This document shows, one piece after another, positions 11,614 through 23,116 of a DNA stretch of 64,000 nucleotides (position 1 is the stretch's first letter; each line of letters begins with the position of its first letter). Source of the DNA: Castanea sativa (Eukaryota; Streptophyta; Magnoliopsida; Fagales; Fagaceae). Below the pieces are notes generated by a model, which did not search any database, had not been told where the DNA came from, and saw only the letters and a list, made by a program, of their open reading frames with translations. Where the stretch lies: contig NC_134024.1 in NCBI RefSeq assembly GCF_040712315.1, positions 25,494,658 through 25,558,657 of the forward strand, given 5' to 3'. Made by a program: the position numbers and the translations under genes.

Positions 11614-12780
11614 ATGGTAGGTTCAGGTCTGAACCAGGCGGAGTCTATGGGGTCTCAGCGTCAAGATCATTTCCTCAATCTTAAATGAAGAAGGGATTAG
11701 GAGGAAAGTGTGCACACCACCCATACTAACAGGGGCCAGTCTTGGGGTGGGAGCCACGTCTCTCATGAAGAGAATGCTAGAGCCATGCAATTGGAGATCA
11801 ATCATTTGAAAAGGAAGTTGCACCGTGAACGATAGAGGCGAACTCCTTCTAATTTTGACTATTCTTCTGGTGATAATGGGGATGACAGTTACAGGCCCAG
11901 GTTAAGGACTCTAGGAATGAGGCTTTGATGTGCAAGGTATTCCCATCTAATTTGGGACCTGTGGCAATGAGGTGGTTTGATGGCCTAGGAGCAGATTCTA
12001 TTGATTCCTTTAAGGAACTCACCCTGGCATTTGGATCTCGCTTTATTACGTGTAGTAGGGTTCCTCAGCCCTTAGATTCCTTGTTGTTTATGACCATGTG
12101 AGAAGGGGAGACCCTGAAAAGGTACTCAGACAGATACTTGGACATGTTCAATGAGATCGATGGGGACTTTGACGATGTGGCCATAAGGAATTTTAAGGTT
12201 GGCTTACCTGCCGAGCATGATTTGAGAAAGTCACTGACCAAGAAGCCTGTAAGGAGTGTGCGTCGACTCATGGACCGTATTGACGAGTATAAGCAAGTCG
12301 AGGAGGACCAGCAGCAAGTAAAAGGGAAGGCAAAGGTTATCCCTCAAGATAGGAGGGATTTCAGGTCGGACAGATACAATAATAACTGGCCATGTAGAGA
12401 CTTCACTAGGTAGTCTAGGTCTACTGCTAATTAGGTGGTCAGCACAGTGTTCAGGGAACCAGTGCATTAAGTCTTGGAAAAGATTAAGAATGAGCCATAC
12501 TTTAGATGACTAAATAAGATGGGAGGAGACCCTATGAAGCGCAATCAAAGTCTTCATTGTCAATACCACTAGGAGCGAGGGAACACCATAGAAGATTGCT
12601 GAACATTGTGGAATCATTTGGAACAGTTGGTCAGAGATGGTAAGTTAAAACAATTTCTACATCAATCTAGTGGGCAAAGCGGTCATGCAAGGCCCAAATC
12701 TCAAAGAGACGCTTCTTCAAGGCCTCCTTTTGGCACATTAATGTCATCTTCGCTGCTCTAGGGAGAACTAGTTCTCACCT
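11614..12780 (+). pseudogene. Element A gag remnant
   Basis: An ATG at 11614 opens a frame that stops after 24 codons. Homology to element B gag then resumes piecewise: the phrase GPVAMRWFDGL near 11955, MFNEIDGDFDDVAIRNFKVG near 12138, and SLTKKPVRSVRRLMDRIDEY. A degraded zinc-knuckle-like stretch lies near 12560 (HCQYH-ERG-TIEDC). Gag normally forms the virus-like particle and binds the RNA. Several in-frame TAG/TGA codons and indels separate the blocks. Confidence 0.85.
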
Positions 12781-12790
12781 TTCTAGGGCG

Positions 12791-13201
12791 ATGTCTGTAG
12801 CTCGGCCACTAGCCGAGGCCTCCAACCTTGAGCTGAAGAGGGCTAGGACGGAGATCCAACCGGTGTTGAGTTTTTCGAATGAGGACAAAGTTGGAACCAT
12901 ACAGCCACATGACGATGCCTTGGTAGTCACCCTCAGGATAGTGGGGTATGACGTGAAGAGAGTGTTGGTGGATCAGGGCAGCGAGGCAGAGATTATGTAC
13001 CCTAACTTGTACAAGGGGCTAAACTTGAAACGTGAAGATTTGACAACTTATGATTCATCTTTGTTAGGCTTTGACAGGAAAGTTTTTATTCCTATGGGCC
13101 AGATTAGACTACTTGTGCAAGCCGGTTCAAAGGTGATAGAAGTGGACCTTATTGTGGTAGATGCTTATTTTCCCTACATGGCCATTGTAGCAAGACCCTA
13201 G
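12791..13201 (+). pseudogene. Element A aspartic protease domain
   Basis: The 136-codon stretch carries the retroviral-type protease core VLVDQGSEAEIMYP (about residues 53-66), where D-x-G-S is the catalytic aspartate motif. VTLRIVGYDVKR precedes it, and LIVVDAYFPYMAIVARP follows as the flap/second-strand region. The domain cleaves the Gag-Pol polyprotein. The stretch itself is open, but it ends in a stop exactly where the polyprotein should continue (PWLHALGAVSSTLHLKVKYP follows in frame after the TAG). Confidence 0.85.
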
Positions 13202-13390
13202 CTTCATGCCCTGGGAGCCGTTTCTTCAACTCTGCATTTGAAGGTGAAATATCCTTCCGGGGACCAAATTGAGGAGCTGATTGGGAGCCAGTCCGTGGCT
13301 AGGCAGTGCTTGGTGACTGCAATTATGCATCAGCCAAGAGTTGGGTCCTCGGCCTCTGCTGAGAAGGGCTTATAGCAATCAAGGAATCCA

Positions 13391-14480
13391 GTGTTATCTA
13401 CTAACGCTGTTTCAGAAAGGCCAAAGTGTGAGATGTTAGAGAAAATTGTTATTGATGATGATTCGGAAAATTTCTTTCAAGTTGGAGCTCAGCTACCTCC
13501 TCGAGAAAAGGAAGAGCTAATAGTATTGCTTAGGGAGAATATCAATGTGTTTGAATGGAGTGCTTATGAAGCTCTTGGGGTGGGTCTGAGCTTCATTTAC
13601 CATCATCTAAATGTAAATCCAGTTTTTATCCCTAGAAGGCAACCACCTCGGCGCTCATCTAAAGAGCATTATGAGGCTGTCAAGGAAGAGGTGATCAAAC
13701 TTAAGCAGACCGGAGCTATTAAAGAGGTGTTTTATCCTGAGTGGCTTGCTAATACTGTAGTGGTGAAATAAAAAAATGGAAAGTGGCAAGTATGTGTGGA
13801 CTTCACAGATTTGAATAAGATCTGTCCAAAAGACCTTTTCCTTATGCCTCGAATAGACCAGCTGGTGGATGCGTTGGCCATTCTTAGATGAGCTTTTTAG
13901 ATGCATTCCAAGGATACCACCAAATATCACTGGCTCTGAGTGATCAGGAAAAGACAACTTTCGTCACTTCTACTGGAAATTACCACTACAAAGTGATGCC
14001 TTTTGGTTTAAAGAATGCAGGGTCTACCTATCAGAGGATGATGACTAGGATGTTCGAGCCACAACTAAGTAAGAATATTGAGGTTTATATAAATGATATG
14101 GTAGTAAAGAGTAAGGTGGTGTCCAAGCAAGTGGGAGACCTCAGGAATATTTTTGAAATATTGAGGAAACATAAATTGAGCTTCAATACTTCCAAGTGCT
14201 CCTTTGGCGTGGGATCAGGTAAATTTCTAGGCTATATGGTCATTCATTGTGGAATTGATGTCAATTTTGATTAGGTTAAGGCAATTAACAGTTTACAGCC
14301 ACCTTGGAATTCCAAAGAAGTCCAAAAATTAATAGGAAGCCTTGAACCAATTTATCTCTTGGTCTACGAATAGGTGTAGACCTTTCTTCCAGTTGTTGAA
14401 TAAGTGGAAGGGATTTGAATGGACCTAGAATTGTGTTTTAGCCTTTCAATAGCTTAAGGAGTACCTTTCTCAGCCACCTG
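13391..14480 (+). pseudogene. Element A reverse transcriptase remnant
   Basis: Two open stretches (13391-13771 and 13888-14274) joined by a short broken part carry RT blocks in order. These are PRRSSKEHYEAVKEEVIKLK, then WQVCVDFTDLNKICPKD, then SFLDAFQGYHQI, then VMPFGLKNAGSTYQRMM. The catalytic YxDD motif reads YINDMVVKSK, so its first aspartate is asparagine and the enzyme should be dead even without the stops. RT copies the element RNA into DNA. Confidence 0.9.
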
Positions 14481-14482
14481 TT

Positions 14483-15350
14483 ATGTCCAGGCCCAAGGAG
14501 GATGAAGTTTTGTTTGCTTACATTGTCGTGGCTTCCTATGCCATGAGTTTGGTGCTGATACGGGTTGACAGTGGTGTGCAGATGCCAATGTACTACGTGA
14601 GCAAGTCATTGTATGAAGCAGAGGTACATTACCTACCACTGGAAAAAAGTCATTTTAGTAGTGGTGCATCTATGCGTAAGCTCCCCCACTACTTCCAATC
14701 CCATATAGTTGTTGTCTTAACCCAACTTTCGCTCATATCATTACTTTGAAGTGCTAATTACACAGGAAGGATTGCCAAATAGGGTACAATCTTAGGGGCT
14801 TTTGATATTAGGTACATGCCTCGCACCTCTATTAAGGGCCAAGTCCTCGCAGATTTGGTGGCTGAGTTTGCTGAATCCCCATGGGAGGAGAAAGTTGAGA
14901 AGTAGAACATGGATGAAAATTCAATTGGCATGGTCTCCTTGCAAAAACCTTCATCCTGGAGGGTATACATTGATGGTGCAGGCAAATTAAAGAGGATCTA
15001 GAATGGGGCTAGTCATAATTTCTCCTGAGATGATCATTATAGAAAAATCCTTAAGGTTGGGTTTCTCGACCACAAATAATGAAGCTGAGTATGAGGCTCT
15101 ATTGGTAAGGATGATTATGGTTTAGAAAATGGGAGGAAAAACAGTGGAGATGTTCTCAGATTCGAGATTGGTTGTAGGCCAAGTGAAGGGAGAGCTGGAC
15201 CCTAGAGATCGAAAGATGCAAGAGTATTTGGATCAGGTTAGGCACTTGCAGTTAGGGTTTGAGTCTTTTGCCTTATTGTAACTTCCTAGAAGCAGAAATA
15301 CCCATGTTGACTCTCTAGCCACTCTTGCAACATCCTCGGCGCAGAGTTTA
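14483..15350 (+). pseudogene. Element A RNase H plus archaeal-type RNase H remnants
   Basis: The classical RNase H part (14483-14910) includes EDEVLFAYIVVASYAMSLVL and YYVSKSLYEAEVHY. A second RNase H follows: WRVYIDGAG (about 14958), then after a one-base shift SLRLGFSTTNNEAEYEALLV, MFSDSRLVVGQVKGEL, and RNTHVDSLATLATSS near 15295. The D-G, E-A-E, S-D-S and D-S-L positions are the expected metal-binding residues of the archaeal-type RNase H found in Tat elements. Stops and frameshifts interrupt both domains. Confidence 0.88.
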
Positions 15351-15399
15351 CCTTAGGTTATCCTTATTGAAGACTTGTGTAAGCCTACCGAAATGAAGG

Positions 15400-16610
15400 G
15401 AAAGATAGTCCGTATTCATCAGATCAAAGTGGGACCTAGTTAGATGGACTTCATTGTGCTATTCCTTAAAGAAGATATCTTGCTCAAGGGGAAGTCCAAG
15501 GTTGACAAGGTACATAAGAAGGCTCCTTGGTTTTGGCTGTCTAAGGACCAAAAGCTATACACGTGGTCTTTTTCTTGACCATATTTGCTATGCATACACC
15601 CTAAGGCAGTAGAACTACTCCTAGAAGAGTTACATGAAGGGATTTGTGGAAGCCACACAGGAGGCAGATTCTTATCTCATAAGGCCCTCACTCAAGGATA
15701 CTAGTGGCTGAACATGCAAAATGAAGCACAAGAGTATACGAAGAAGTGCGACCAATGCCAGAGGTTTGCTCCAAACATTCATCAGCCAAGAGGCGTTCTC
15801 AATCCTCTGTCCAGCCTTTGGCCTTTTGCTCAATGGGGCTTGGATATTGTAGGGTCTTTCCCTAAGGCAGTAGGGAATAAGAGATGGCTGCTAGTTAGCA
15901 TAGATTATTTCATCAAGTGGGTTGAAGCTGAACCATTGGCAAATATTAAGGACATGGATGCCAAGAGGTTTGTTTGGAAAAACATTGTTACCCAGTTTGG
16001 GATTCCTCATACCCTTATCTCGGACAACAGCATTTAGTTTGATAGAAAAGCTTTCAGGAGGTATTGCTGCGACGTGGGCATTACAAATAGGTATTCCACC
16101 CTGGCTTATCCACAGGGGAATGGATAGGCCGAGGCTGTCAATAAGGCCATAGTGAATGGACTCAAGAAGAAATTGGATGATGCAAAGGAAATATGGGTGG
16201 AAGAGTTGCCACACGTCCTTTGGACATATCGGACTATAACTCGCAGATCTATTGGGGAGACACCCTTTTCAATGGCTTACGGGGTTGAGGTTGTAATTCC
16301 TCTTGAGACCGGATTCCCAACATTGAGGATGAGCTCTTTCACTCCGAGCGACAATGATGGGCTGTTAGAGCTTAGATTTGATTGAAGAACAAAGGGAAAA
16401 TGCCATGGTTCAATTGGCTTATTATCAACACAAACTCAAGCAAGGGTACGACTCAAACGTAAGGTTAAGGCCATTAGCGTCTGGAGATTTAGTATTAAGA
16501 AAAGTTTTGGGTATTGCAAAGAACCCAGCATGGGGAAAGTTAGGGCTCAACTGGGAAGGGCCATATCGCATCACCTCCATATTATCTTGAAGATTTAGAT
16601 GAAAATGTCG
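15400..16610 (+). pseudogene. Element A integrase remnant
   Basis: The HHCC zinc-binding part reads HEGICGSHTGG ... KCDQCQRFAP (about 15635-15770). The core has WGLDIVGSFP, TLISDNSI and, after stops, AEAVNKAIVNGLKKKLDD, giving the D,D35E arrangement. The C-terminal part (ALASGDLVLRKV-like near 16470; WGKLGLNWEGPYRITSI) ends near 16590. Integrase inserts the DNA copy. Stops replace Trp or Gln codons at several conserved positions (for example GYxWL and NGxAEA), a typical C-to-T decay pattern. Confidence 0.9.
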
Positions 16611-16699
16611 TACCACGCCCCTGGAATGTAAATAACTTGTGAAAGTATTATTATTAATGAAATTCCTTTTGGTCATATATCATTTATCACATTATGCGT

Positions 16700-17470
16700 T
16701 ACATTTCTTACTTACTTAAGTATTAAATAGAACCTTAGTTGTGCCAGGTTTCTCGGACCACCTACTTTGGGTAAATTATTACTTAATGTCATTTGACTTA
16801 ACTATCAAACAGAATCTTGGTCATGTCTGGCTCATCGAACCACATACCTTGGGTAAATTGATATTTTTTTTAATCATTTTTCTATGTGTTAAATAGAACC
16901 ACAGTTATGTCTGGTCCCTCGGACCACCTACTTTAGGTAAATTAATACTTCATGTCATTTGACTTATGTATTAAATAGAACCTTGGTCATGCCTAACTTC
17001 TTAGACCACATGCTTTGGGTGAATTGATATTTTTTTTAATCATTTTTCTTAGTGTTAAATAGAACCTTAGTTATGCCTGGTTCCTCGGACCACGTACTTT
17101 GAGTAAATTAATACTTCATATCATTTTTCTAAGTGTTAAACGGAACCTTAGTTATGTCTGGTTCCCCGGACCATATACTTTGGTAAATTAATACTTCATA
17201 TCATTTTTCTAAATGTTAAACAGAACCTTAGTTATGTCTAGTCCCTCGGACCACCTACTTCGGGTAAATTAATATTTCATGTCATTTTACTTAAGTATCA
17301 AGCAGAACTTTGGTCATGCCTGGCTCCTCGGACCATATACTTGGGGTAAATTGATATTTTTTATCATTTTTCAAAATGTTAAATAGAACCTTAGTTATGC
17401 CTGGTTCCTCAGACCACATACTTTAGATAAATTAATACTTTTTATTATTTATTTAACTTTCAAATAGAAC
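16700..17470 (+). repeat. Element A tandem repeat, ~9 units of ~82 bp
   Basis: The phrase CCTCGGACCA(C)CTACTTTGGGTAAATT, with variants, recurs at about 16752, 16834, 16917, 16999, 17085, 17164, 17245, 17327 and 17407. The intervals are near 82 bp, each with GTTAAATAGAACCTTAGTTATG before it. The block lies in the untranslated part after integrase. Element B has a related array in the same place. Tat-type elements are known for variable tandem repeats here. Confidence 0.9.
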
Positions 17471-18291
17471 CATCCATGCTGAATGGCAAGGACCCTCACA
17501 GTAGTGACTTGAACAAATGGGCATTTATGAGCACCATTTAAAGCATTGTAAGTATATCAAATATATTTATTATCTATTTGAGATTTGATTGTCCCCCCAA
17601 GTCCTTTAAACTTATTGACAAGTGGGGGGTTAAATGGAGTCTGATGTGGATGAATGCTCTGTTATTGTGTATATTTTTGAAGTTAAAGGTATGCTTTGAT
17701 GAGGTTGTGGACTTAACCTGTTCTGTTGCTAATCAGGAAGGTGTGATAACTGTGCTACCACTTATATAGATAACCAAATGGAGCTACATCTCATTACTAT
17801 GTTAGTTAAGTGTTAAGTAAAACAAAAACTATGTTAGGATCAATATAAATCTCACAATTATGAAAGAAAAACTTATAATTATCATTGATCTGAGCCTTCG
17901 AAAAAGGCAAGTTGCTTACAAAGGAGCAAACTGAATTACAAGTTCAAGAAACAAAAACAACAGTTTTTTTTTTTAATTTTTAAAAAGGGGACAACTCATG
18001 GTTTCATCTTTATTACAAGTTTGTCCTTTGGAGTCTTGGCAAGCTGGGTGGTTGCTGCTGCCGAGGATGTCTAACCCATACCCTTAGGATCTTCCTTGGC
18101 AGGAATGGGGATAGTTGCCAAAATCAACTCGTGGCTTTGAGAAACCACCCTTCCCTTGGAAGAATCCTTGGGTGCATCCGACAGCTTCGTCATCTCGGGG
18201 GAGACCTCCTTGGGGACTTCTTTCTCCTTATCAGGTGCACTGGTTTGCTCTGCCCCTTTTTGAGGACTTCTGGAAGGAGGAGGGTCCTTAG
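17471..18291. other. Element A internal non-coding stretch
   Basis: This part lies between the tandem repeats and the end of the antisense gene. Minus-strand codon bias continues to about 18060 (Pro/Glu/Ser-rich reading, with phrases like SPEMTKLSDAPKDSS). The 3' end of the antisense gene may therefore reach about 18050, but the frame is broken. Confidence 0.45.
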
Positions 18292-21200
18292 TTAGGACCT
18301 TTTCAATAGGGATTGTAACGTTGGGGGTTGCGTCATCCTAGGAGGCTGAGGAGCTTGATGCCCGTATTGTAGGGGGTAGTATACATTTTTCGCTCTCCTA
18401 AGTGCCGAAAAGGCCTCAACCCCTACCAAGTTGAGGGCCTCGTTCCACACCAGGAGGCAGTATGCTCTACATACCCTTGAAACCTCGGACCTGAGGGCAT
18501 CCTCAGTTTTAGCTTCCCCTACGTTGTAGCTGTCTTTTTCGGCCTGATCCTTAGGTTTCTCAGCCTCCTCTAATTTCTTTTGTAACAGTTTGATTTGCTC
18601 CTTGGCAGCAGCAAGCTCACTCCCAGCTTGGCGGAGTTGCTTGCGCTGAGTCTCGGCCTGTCTCTTCGCCCCTTCCAGTGCCACCTCAGCATTTTTCTTC
18701 TCCCTTTTAGCCTCAGTGAGCTGGGCGTTCAACTCCTTCACCCTCTTCTCAACCACATTAAAGGCCTCAACAGCAGCAATTTGTCTGCCCTCCTCATCCT
18801 TCATCTGGTGGTGAGAAAGATCCACCAACTCCTTGACTTTAAAAGTGGCTTGGACAGCCTGAAAAGGGAACTTAGCAAGTAAGTAAAGGCAAGAGTAAAA
18901 AAAAATAATAATAATAATAAATAAAAGTAAACAAATAAATAACAAATTTGGCTTAAACAACTTACCATAGCAAGGTTTCTCTTCAGACTTAGAAACACCT
19001 TGTGTTTCTTCATGGTCCTTAAATCAGTTATGTCATCGTGTAGTAGTAGTGCTTGCTCTATAGCGTTTGCCACGTACCCGGCCTTTCCCTGCTGGCAGTC
19101 CCTAATTGAGGAGTTCATAGGGAGAGGTGGCCCGTCTAACTCCAAGGGGGGATTCTAGTTTGGTACCTTGGTGCAGAGATCACGTCCTCTGTCTCCAGGT
19201 ACCCCATCACTTAGGGATCATGTTTGGGTAGTCTTGGCTACCTTGGCCCTTTTTTGAGGCTCATTCTCCTTGGAAGGAACACCTCGGCCTTCCTCCATCA
19301 CATCCTTCCCCTTCTGTTCTCGTTTCCTCTTTTTATCTACAAGTTCTTACTGAGGATCATAAGAAGTGGGAAAAGAGGGGTGTTTGGCTTGACCAACCAC
19401 CTCAGGCGCCTTGCCCCAAACTTGAGATTCCATTACCTCCATAAGGCCGGCCCTGGTTTTGTGTTGTATCCCTATTGCTTTAGGAACAATGGTGTCTTCT
19501 TGGATGCTACTTACTTGGGCCAAAGGAAGGTGGCTAGGATTGCGGATCTAAGTCTCTGGAGATTGGGGCTGGTTGAAGATGGCAAACTTGTCTTTCGATT
19601 CAGACACTTCAACTACGTCTTTTTCTTTTTCTTCTTCTTGTCCCCTTATGGTGGCTGGTTGCGAAGGGGTTGCTTCGTCCTCGGCCTTGTATTGAAGGAG
19701 TGGTTCTACCTTTAGTACACCTTGTGGTCCCAGACCTGGGTTGAGAAAACCAAGCACAGCGACATTGATTAGGGGCAGGCGCGGGTCCTTTTCCTTTATC
19801 ACACACTTCAGTGCTTGTAAACTAGATGAAAGTGGAGTGTAGCTGAGGATCAGATGTGCCACTCGTAATTGACCGTCTGTGTGGACAAACACCTCGGCTT
19901 GAAGTATTTTGTCCAAGCTTTGTTTGTTGACAAGGCTGAGGTTCGGTTTGGCGACGTGCTTATCTGCGAAACCATTAAGAAAACAAAAAAAGAGATCATT
20001 AGTACTAGAATAGCACAAATCAAAGAAGAGTTCATTTACAAGCACAAACAAGGAAAGATGGGTACAAAGTATGGAAAAGAAAAATAAAGGTTGATTTAGA
20101 AGCAATAAACCTAGGCCTACAACCCCACCTGGTTTCCCCTCTCTCGTCGGATAGGGGAGGCCATAATGCCACTCCCTAGAAATGATTAGAAAGTCCTTAT
20201 TCATGCCTTTGTTGGATTCAGGGAGGCATGAGATAAGCCTAAACTCGGGGTACCTAGTTTTTAGGAATAACTCAACCCTTTTAAGTGGTGGAGGTTATAA
20301 ACCCAGTTGACGTTGTGATGGGTAAGGTTTAAGCCCATTTTCTCATTAAGGGCATCTACACTACCCAAAATCCTAAACATGTGTAGGGCACATTGGGTAG
20401 GGGCTAATCTATGAGCCCTAAGGTAATCTTTAGTGACTGTGCCCATAGGGATTCTCATCCTTCCTTCTATAAAGGTAGGGATTGCAACTTCTACCCGGCC
20501 CAATAAAGAATAGGGTCAGGTTTGGGTTTAAAAAAAAAACCGGAAGCGAGTCGGGCCAGACCTGACCTGGTTATACACTAATTACTAAAATATCCTCATA
20601 TATATATAGATAAACTTATCCCTAACCCATCTCATTCTCCCACTCTCATCACACAGCCGCCACCCTCTCTCTCTCAAATCTCCAGCACTCTCACGGCCAC
20701 GGCCACGGCCACGACCACGACCACAGCCACACGGCCACAGCTTCACTGTCACGGCCCTCAACTCCTTAAGCAGTCATTCTCACCGACCGGCACAGCCACA
20801 CTCACGGCCTCAGTGCCTCTCTGCCGCCCCCCTTAATTGCTCACATTTCCCCCTGCGCCTTCAATACGTTCTTCTTTCTTTTGTTTTTGCCATTTCTGTT
20901 TAGGTTCGAGTTCGTTAGGATTTAGGATTGTTAGGGGTTTGGGTCCCTCTTTTTTTTTTTTTTTTTTGAGAATCTGGTTTGGGTTCCTATTGGGTTTGGG
21001 TTCGTTGCCATTCCTATTTCTCAATGATATGTTCTTCACCTTTTTTTTGTGATTTCTATGTTTGTGTTTGTGATTTTGAAAGGGAAAATAAAAAATCTAA
21101 AATTTTTTTGTTTGTGTTTGGAGTTTTGGTGGCTACTCAGGTCCGATTGAAGAGCATAATCCTAGAGTTTGTTTTTGTTTTTGGGTTTTTGATCTAAATT

Positions 21201-21638
21201 GATGATCATGATCCTGCCCTCTTGGGGTTTATTTTTTGGGTTTCTAATCTAGGTTTGTGGAGGTTTAGGGCTTTAGACAAATATTTTTTTTCTTTTTGAT
21301 TGGCCCACGGATTGGGCCTAGAGTGGCATGGGCTGGTGGGGCCCGCGGGGCGAGTTTGGGCCCTTCATAAAAAACCCATTTATTAAACAGGTCGAGTCCG
21401 GGTTGTGGGGGCAGACTCGTGGGTCAGGCTTGGGTATGGAAAAACCCGGCTCGAACCCGACCCGTTGCCATTCCTATATAAAGGCAAGCATCGGGATTAC
21501 CACTTCTCCCTACTGCCTTTCAGTATGCCAATCCCCTTACTTACAATGCCTAATGGAGACTCCTAGAGGGATTCTATATTGAGCTTTAAAGCTCTCTATA
21601 CCCTCCGCAGAGTCTACCAAGTAGACGAATCTACCCAT
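18292..21638 (-). pseudogene. Element A antisense multi-exon gene (broken)
   Basis: On the minus strand an ATG at 21638 opens MGRFVYLVDSAEGIESFKAQ, homologous to MGRFKYLVDIATRMEGFRAK in element B. The domain continues through YRIPLGVSIRHC and FIEGRMRIPM...VTKDYLRAHR to RILGSVDALNEKMGLNLTHH. The next exon begins near 19963 after a GCAG acceptor (DKHVAKPNLSLVNKQS...). It continues with a proline/acidic low-complexity stretch to FLSLKRNLAM, where a GTAAG donor (18961-18965) and a CTTTTCAG acceptor bound a 107-nt intron (18859-18965). The last exon (18858 down to 18292) is a Lys/Glu/Ala-rich heptad-like coiled coil, about residues QATFKVKELVDL through EEAEKPKDQAEK. In-frame stops and a nested hAT element break it. 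Function unknown; such antisense frames are known in Tat-type elements. Confidence 0.8.
20476..21476. mobile_element. hAT-like element nested in element A, TSD TATAAAGG
   Basis: Perfect octamers TATAAAGG (20468-20475 and 21477-21484) flank a 1001-bp segment. Its ends pair as TAGGGATTGCAAC on the left and, on the minus strand, TAGGAATGGCAAC on the right. The interior has a (CACGGC)n-like run (about 20692-20750), CT-rich sequence and T-runs, and GGGTTTGGG/CCCGACCCG words near the ends. It splits the antisense gene between the codons for GEVVIPMLAF and FIEGRM; removing it and one TSD joins the homology to element B. No transposase is encoded. Confidence 0.92.
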
Positions 21639-22100
21639 GTGTGAAAAAAGGTTGAAGGTGCTATAATGGTGAAGGGGAACTAAGAGTGCCGAGGAGAAAA
21701 GGACACTGTGTAAAGAAAAGTAGAAGGAAAAGTAAATAAAAAGGGATGAAAAGACTTACGTGAAGAAAGAAACTCTCCTTGGACTAGCTCATGATATTTA
21801 TGAGTGCAAAAGTGAAGGGAAGGAGGGGTTCAAGTAATATTTGTATCAGGGAGAGAAACAAGTGGGAAAATTCCCACCTGAGTTCCAAGAAAATCCCTAG
21901 CCGTTGGATCTGCATCACATCGTAAAACATGGGGAACATGGAGCTACAAAAATTTAATGAAAGCACGTCTCGGATGCCAAAGCGTCAGGAACGTGCATTG
22001 GGTAGTTAAAAAGGTACCTACGCAGATAGGAGTGATGTATGATGAGAGCAGGGTACTTGAGGTAATGTCGAAATCCCCCTTTTCTTCATGAGGAGCTAAG

Positions 22101-22122
22101 GAGGAGGATTTCGAGGGGCTAT
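22101..22122 (+). other. Element A polypurine tract
   Basis: The purine-rich stretch ends GAGGGGCTAT immediately before the 3' LTR. The identical decamer abuts the 3' LTR of element B on the other strand, so this is the plus-strand priming site. Confidence 0.85.
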
Positions 22123-22920
22123 TGTAGGGAAGATAAGCCCAGTAGTATATTTTGAGCTGGGGGCCCCGTCCGAGGACGCCTAGTTATTTGAGGATGGGTA
22201 AACATTGTTATGGAGGTCAGCGTTAATGAATAAAGCAAGGGGTCTGGTTATGATGAGAAGGGGTCCGAGGAGGGATGCTTCCTCGGCTGAGCAAAGCAGA
22301 GGTCAGAGGGTACAGTCTGCCATACAGAAGCAACGTTCTAGGAGATTCTAGTGATAAGAATATACATAGTGAGAGCACAGGACAAAGGAAAGCTATGAAA
22401 TATCTAAGAGAAAGTTGCTACCACCACATTGAATGCTCCGTAACTAACTCTCTGGCCGCATTATTGAGGAAGTGATACCTGAACAGTATTTTTCAGCCTT
22501 ACAACTACTCCCAAAGATTTCAGGAATGTACTAATGGGACAAGGATCAACACCAACAATCTGATCTACACGTGGAGGGTAGAGATAGAAGAAGGAAGATA
22601 GTATAAAAGAGAGAGGGGACCCTGAGGGAGGGGGGTCGAGAATGAAGAGAAAAATACTGTAGAATCAAGAACAATATTTGTAACCAGTCTCAAAAGAATT
22701 AGAGAGAAGAATTAACCTCCTCAGATTGTGTCTGAGGTCGTTTTTCCTTGGATAAAATTAGTTCATCTTTATTCTATTGTCATCTTTACCCACTATGATT
22801 GTTGTCTAAATTCATTAGAACCTAGTGTTCTAATCCACTCTCTACAAATTTATTGTATTGGGTTCTTTGGACCCATTCCCATTCCTCCTCTGGGCTTAGG
22901 CGCTAAATTGCATCCCTACA
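22123..22920 (+). repeat. Element A 3' LTR
   Basis: This 798-bp copy of the LTR begins TGTAGGGAAGATAAGC and ends GCATCCCTACA, followed by the TGATT duplication. Differences from the 5' LTR are mostly G/A and C/T changes plus short indels. Confidence 0.95.
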
Positions 22921-23116
22921 TGATTCATTTAGATACTTATTTTAAATTTGTTAATTTTATTAATTTTGATATTTCATGACTTAATTTTGATGAAATTGGA
23001 ATGTTACATGGTCTTTTAGACTTAAAACAAAATGATCTTAGCTTGACGAATCAACCTGCCAAAAGCATATGGGATAGGTTGGGTTGGACCGAATTCGTGT
23101 TTTTAGCTATCATGGC

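Larger units (their letters stand above)
10757..22920 (+). mobile_element. Element A: full-length Ty3/gypsy (Tat-type) retrotransposon
   Basis: The two LTRs (10757-11560, 22123-22920) begin TGTAGGGA and end TCCCTACA, and are flanked by identical TGATT duplications (10752-10756, 22921-22925). Internal order on the + strand is primer-binding site, gag, protease, reverse transcriptase, RNase H, archaeal-type RNase H, integrase, tandem repeats, an antisense gene, then polypurine tract. A second RNase H plus an extra antisense gene before the 3' LTR is characteristic of the Tat branch of plant gypsy elements (family knowledge). All frames are broken by many stops and small indels; LTR copies differ by numerous transitions, so the insertion is old and non-autonomous now. 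A hAT element is nested at 20476-21476. Confidence 0.95.

Noticed and set aside
16700..17470. Regularly spaced repeats that might suggest a CRISPR array
   Set aside because: Units are contiguous variants of one ~82-bp sequence without unique spacers, inside a plant retrotransposon.
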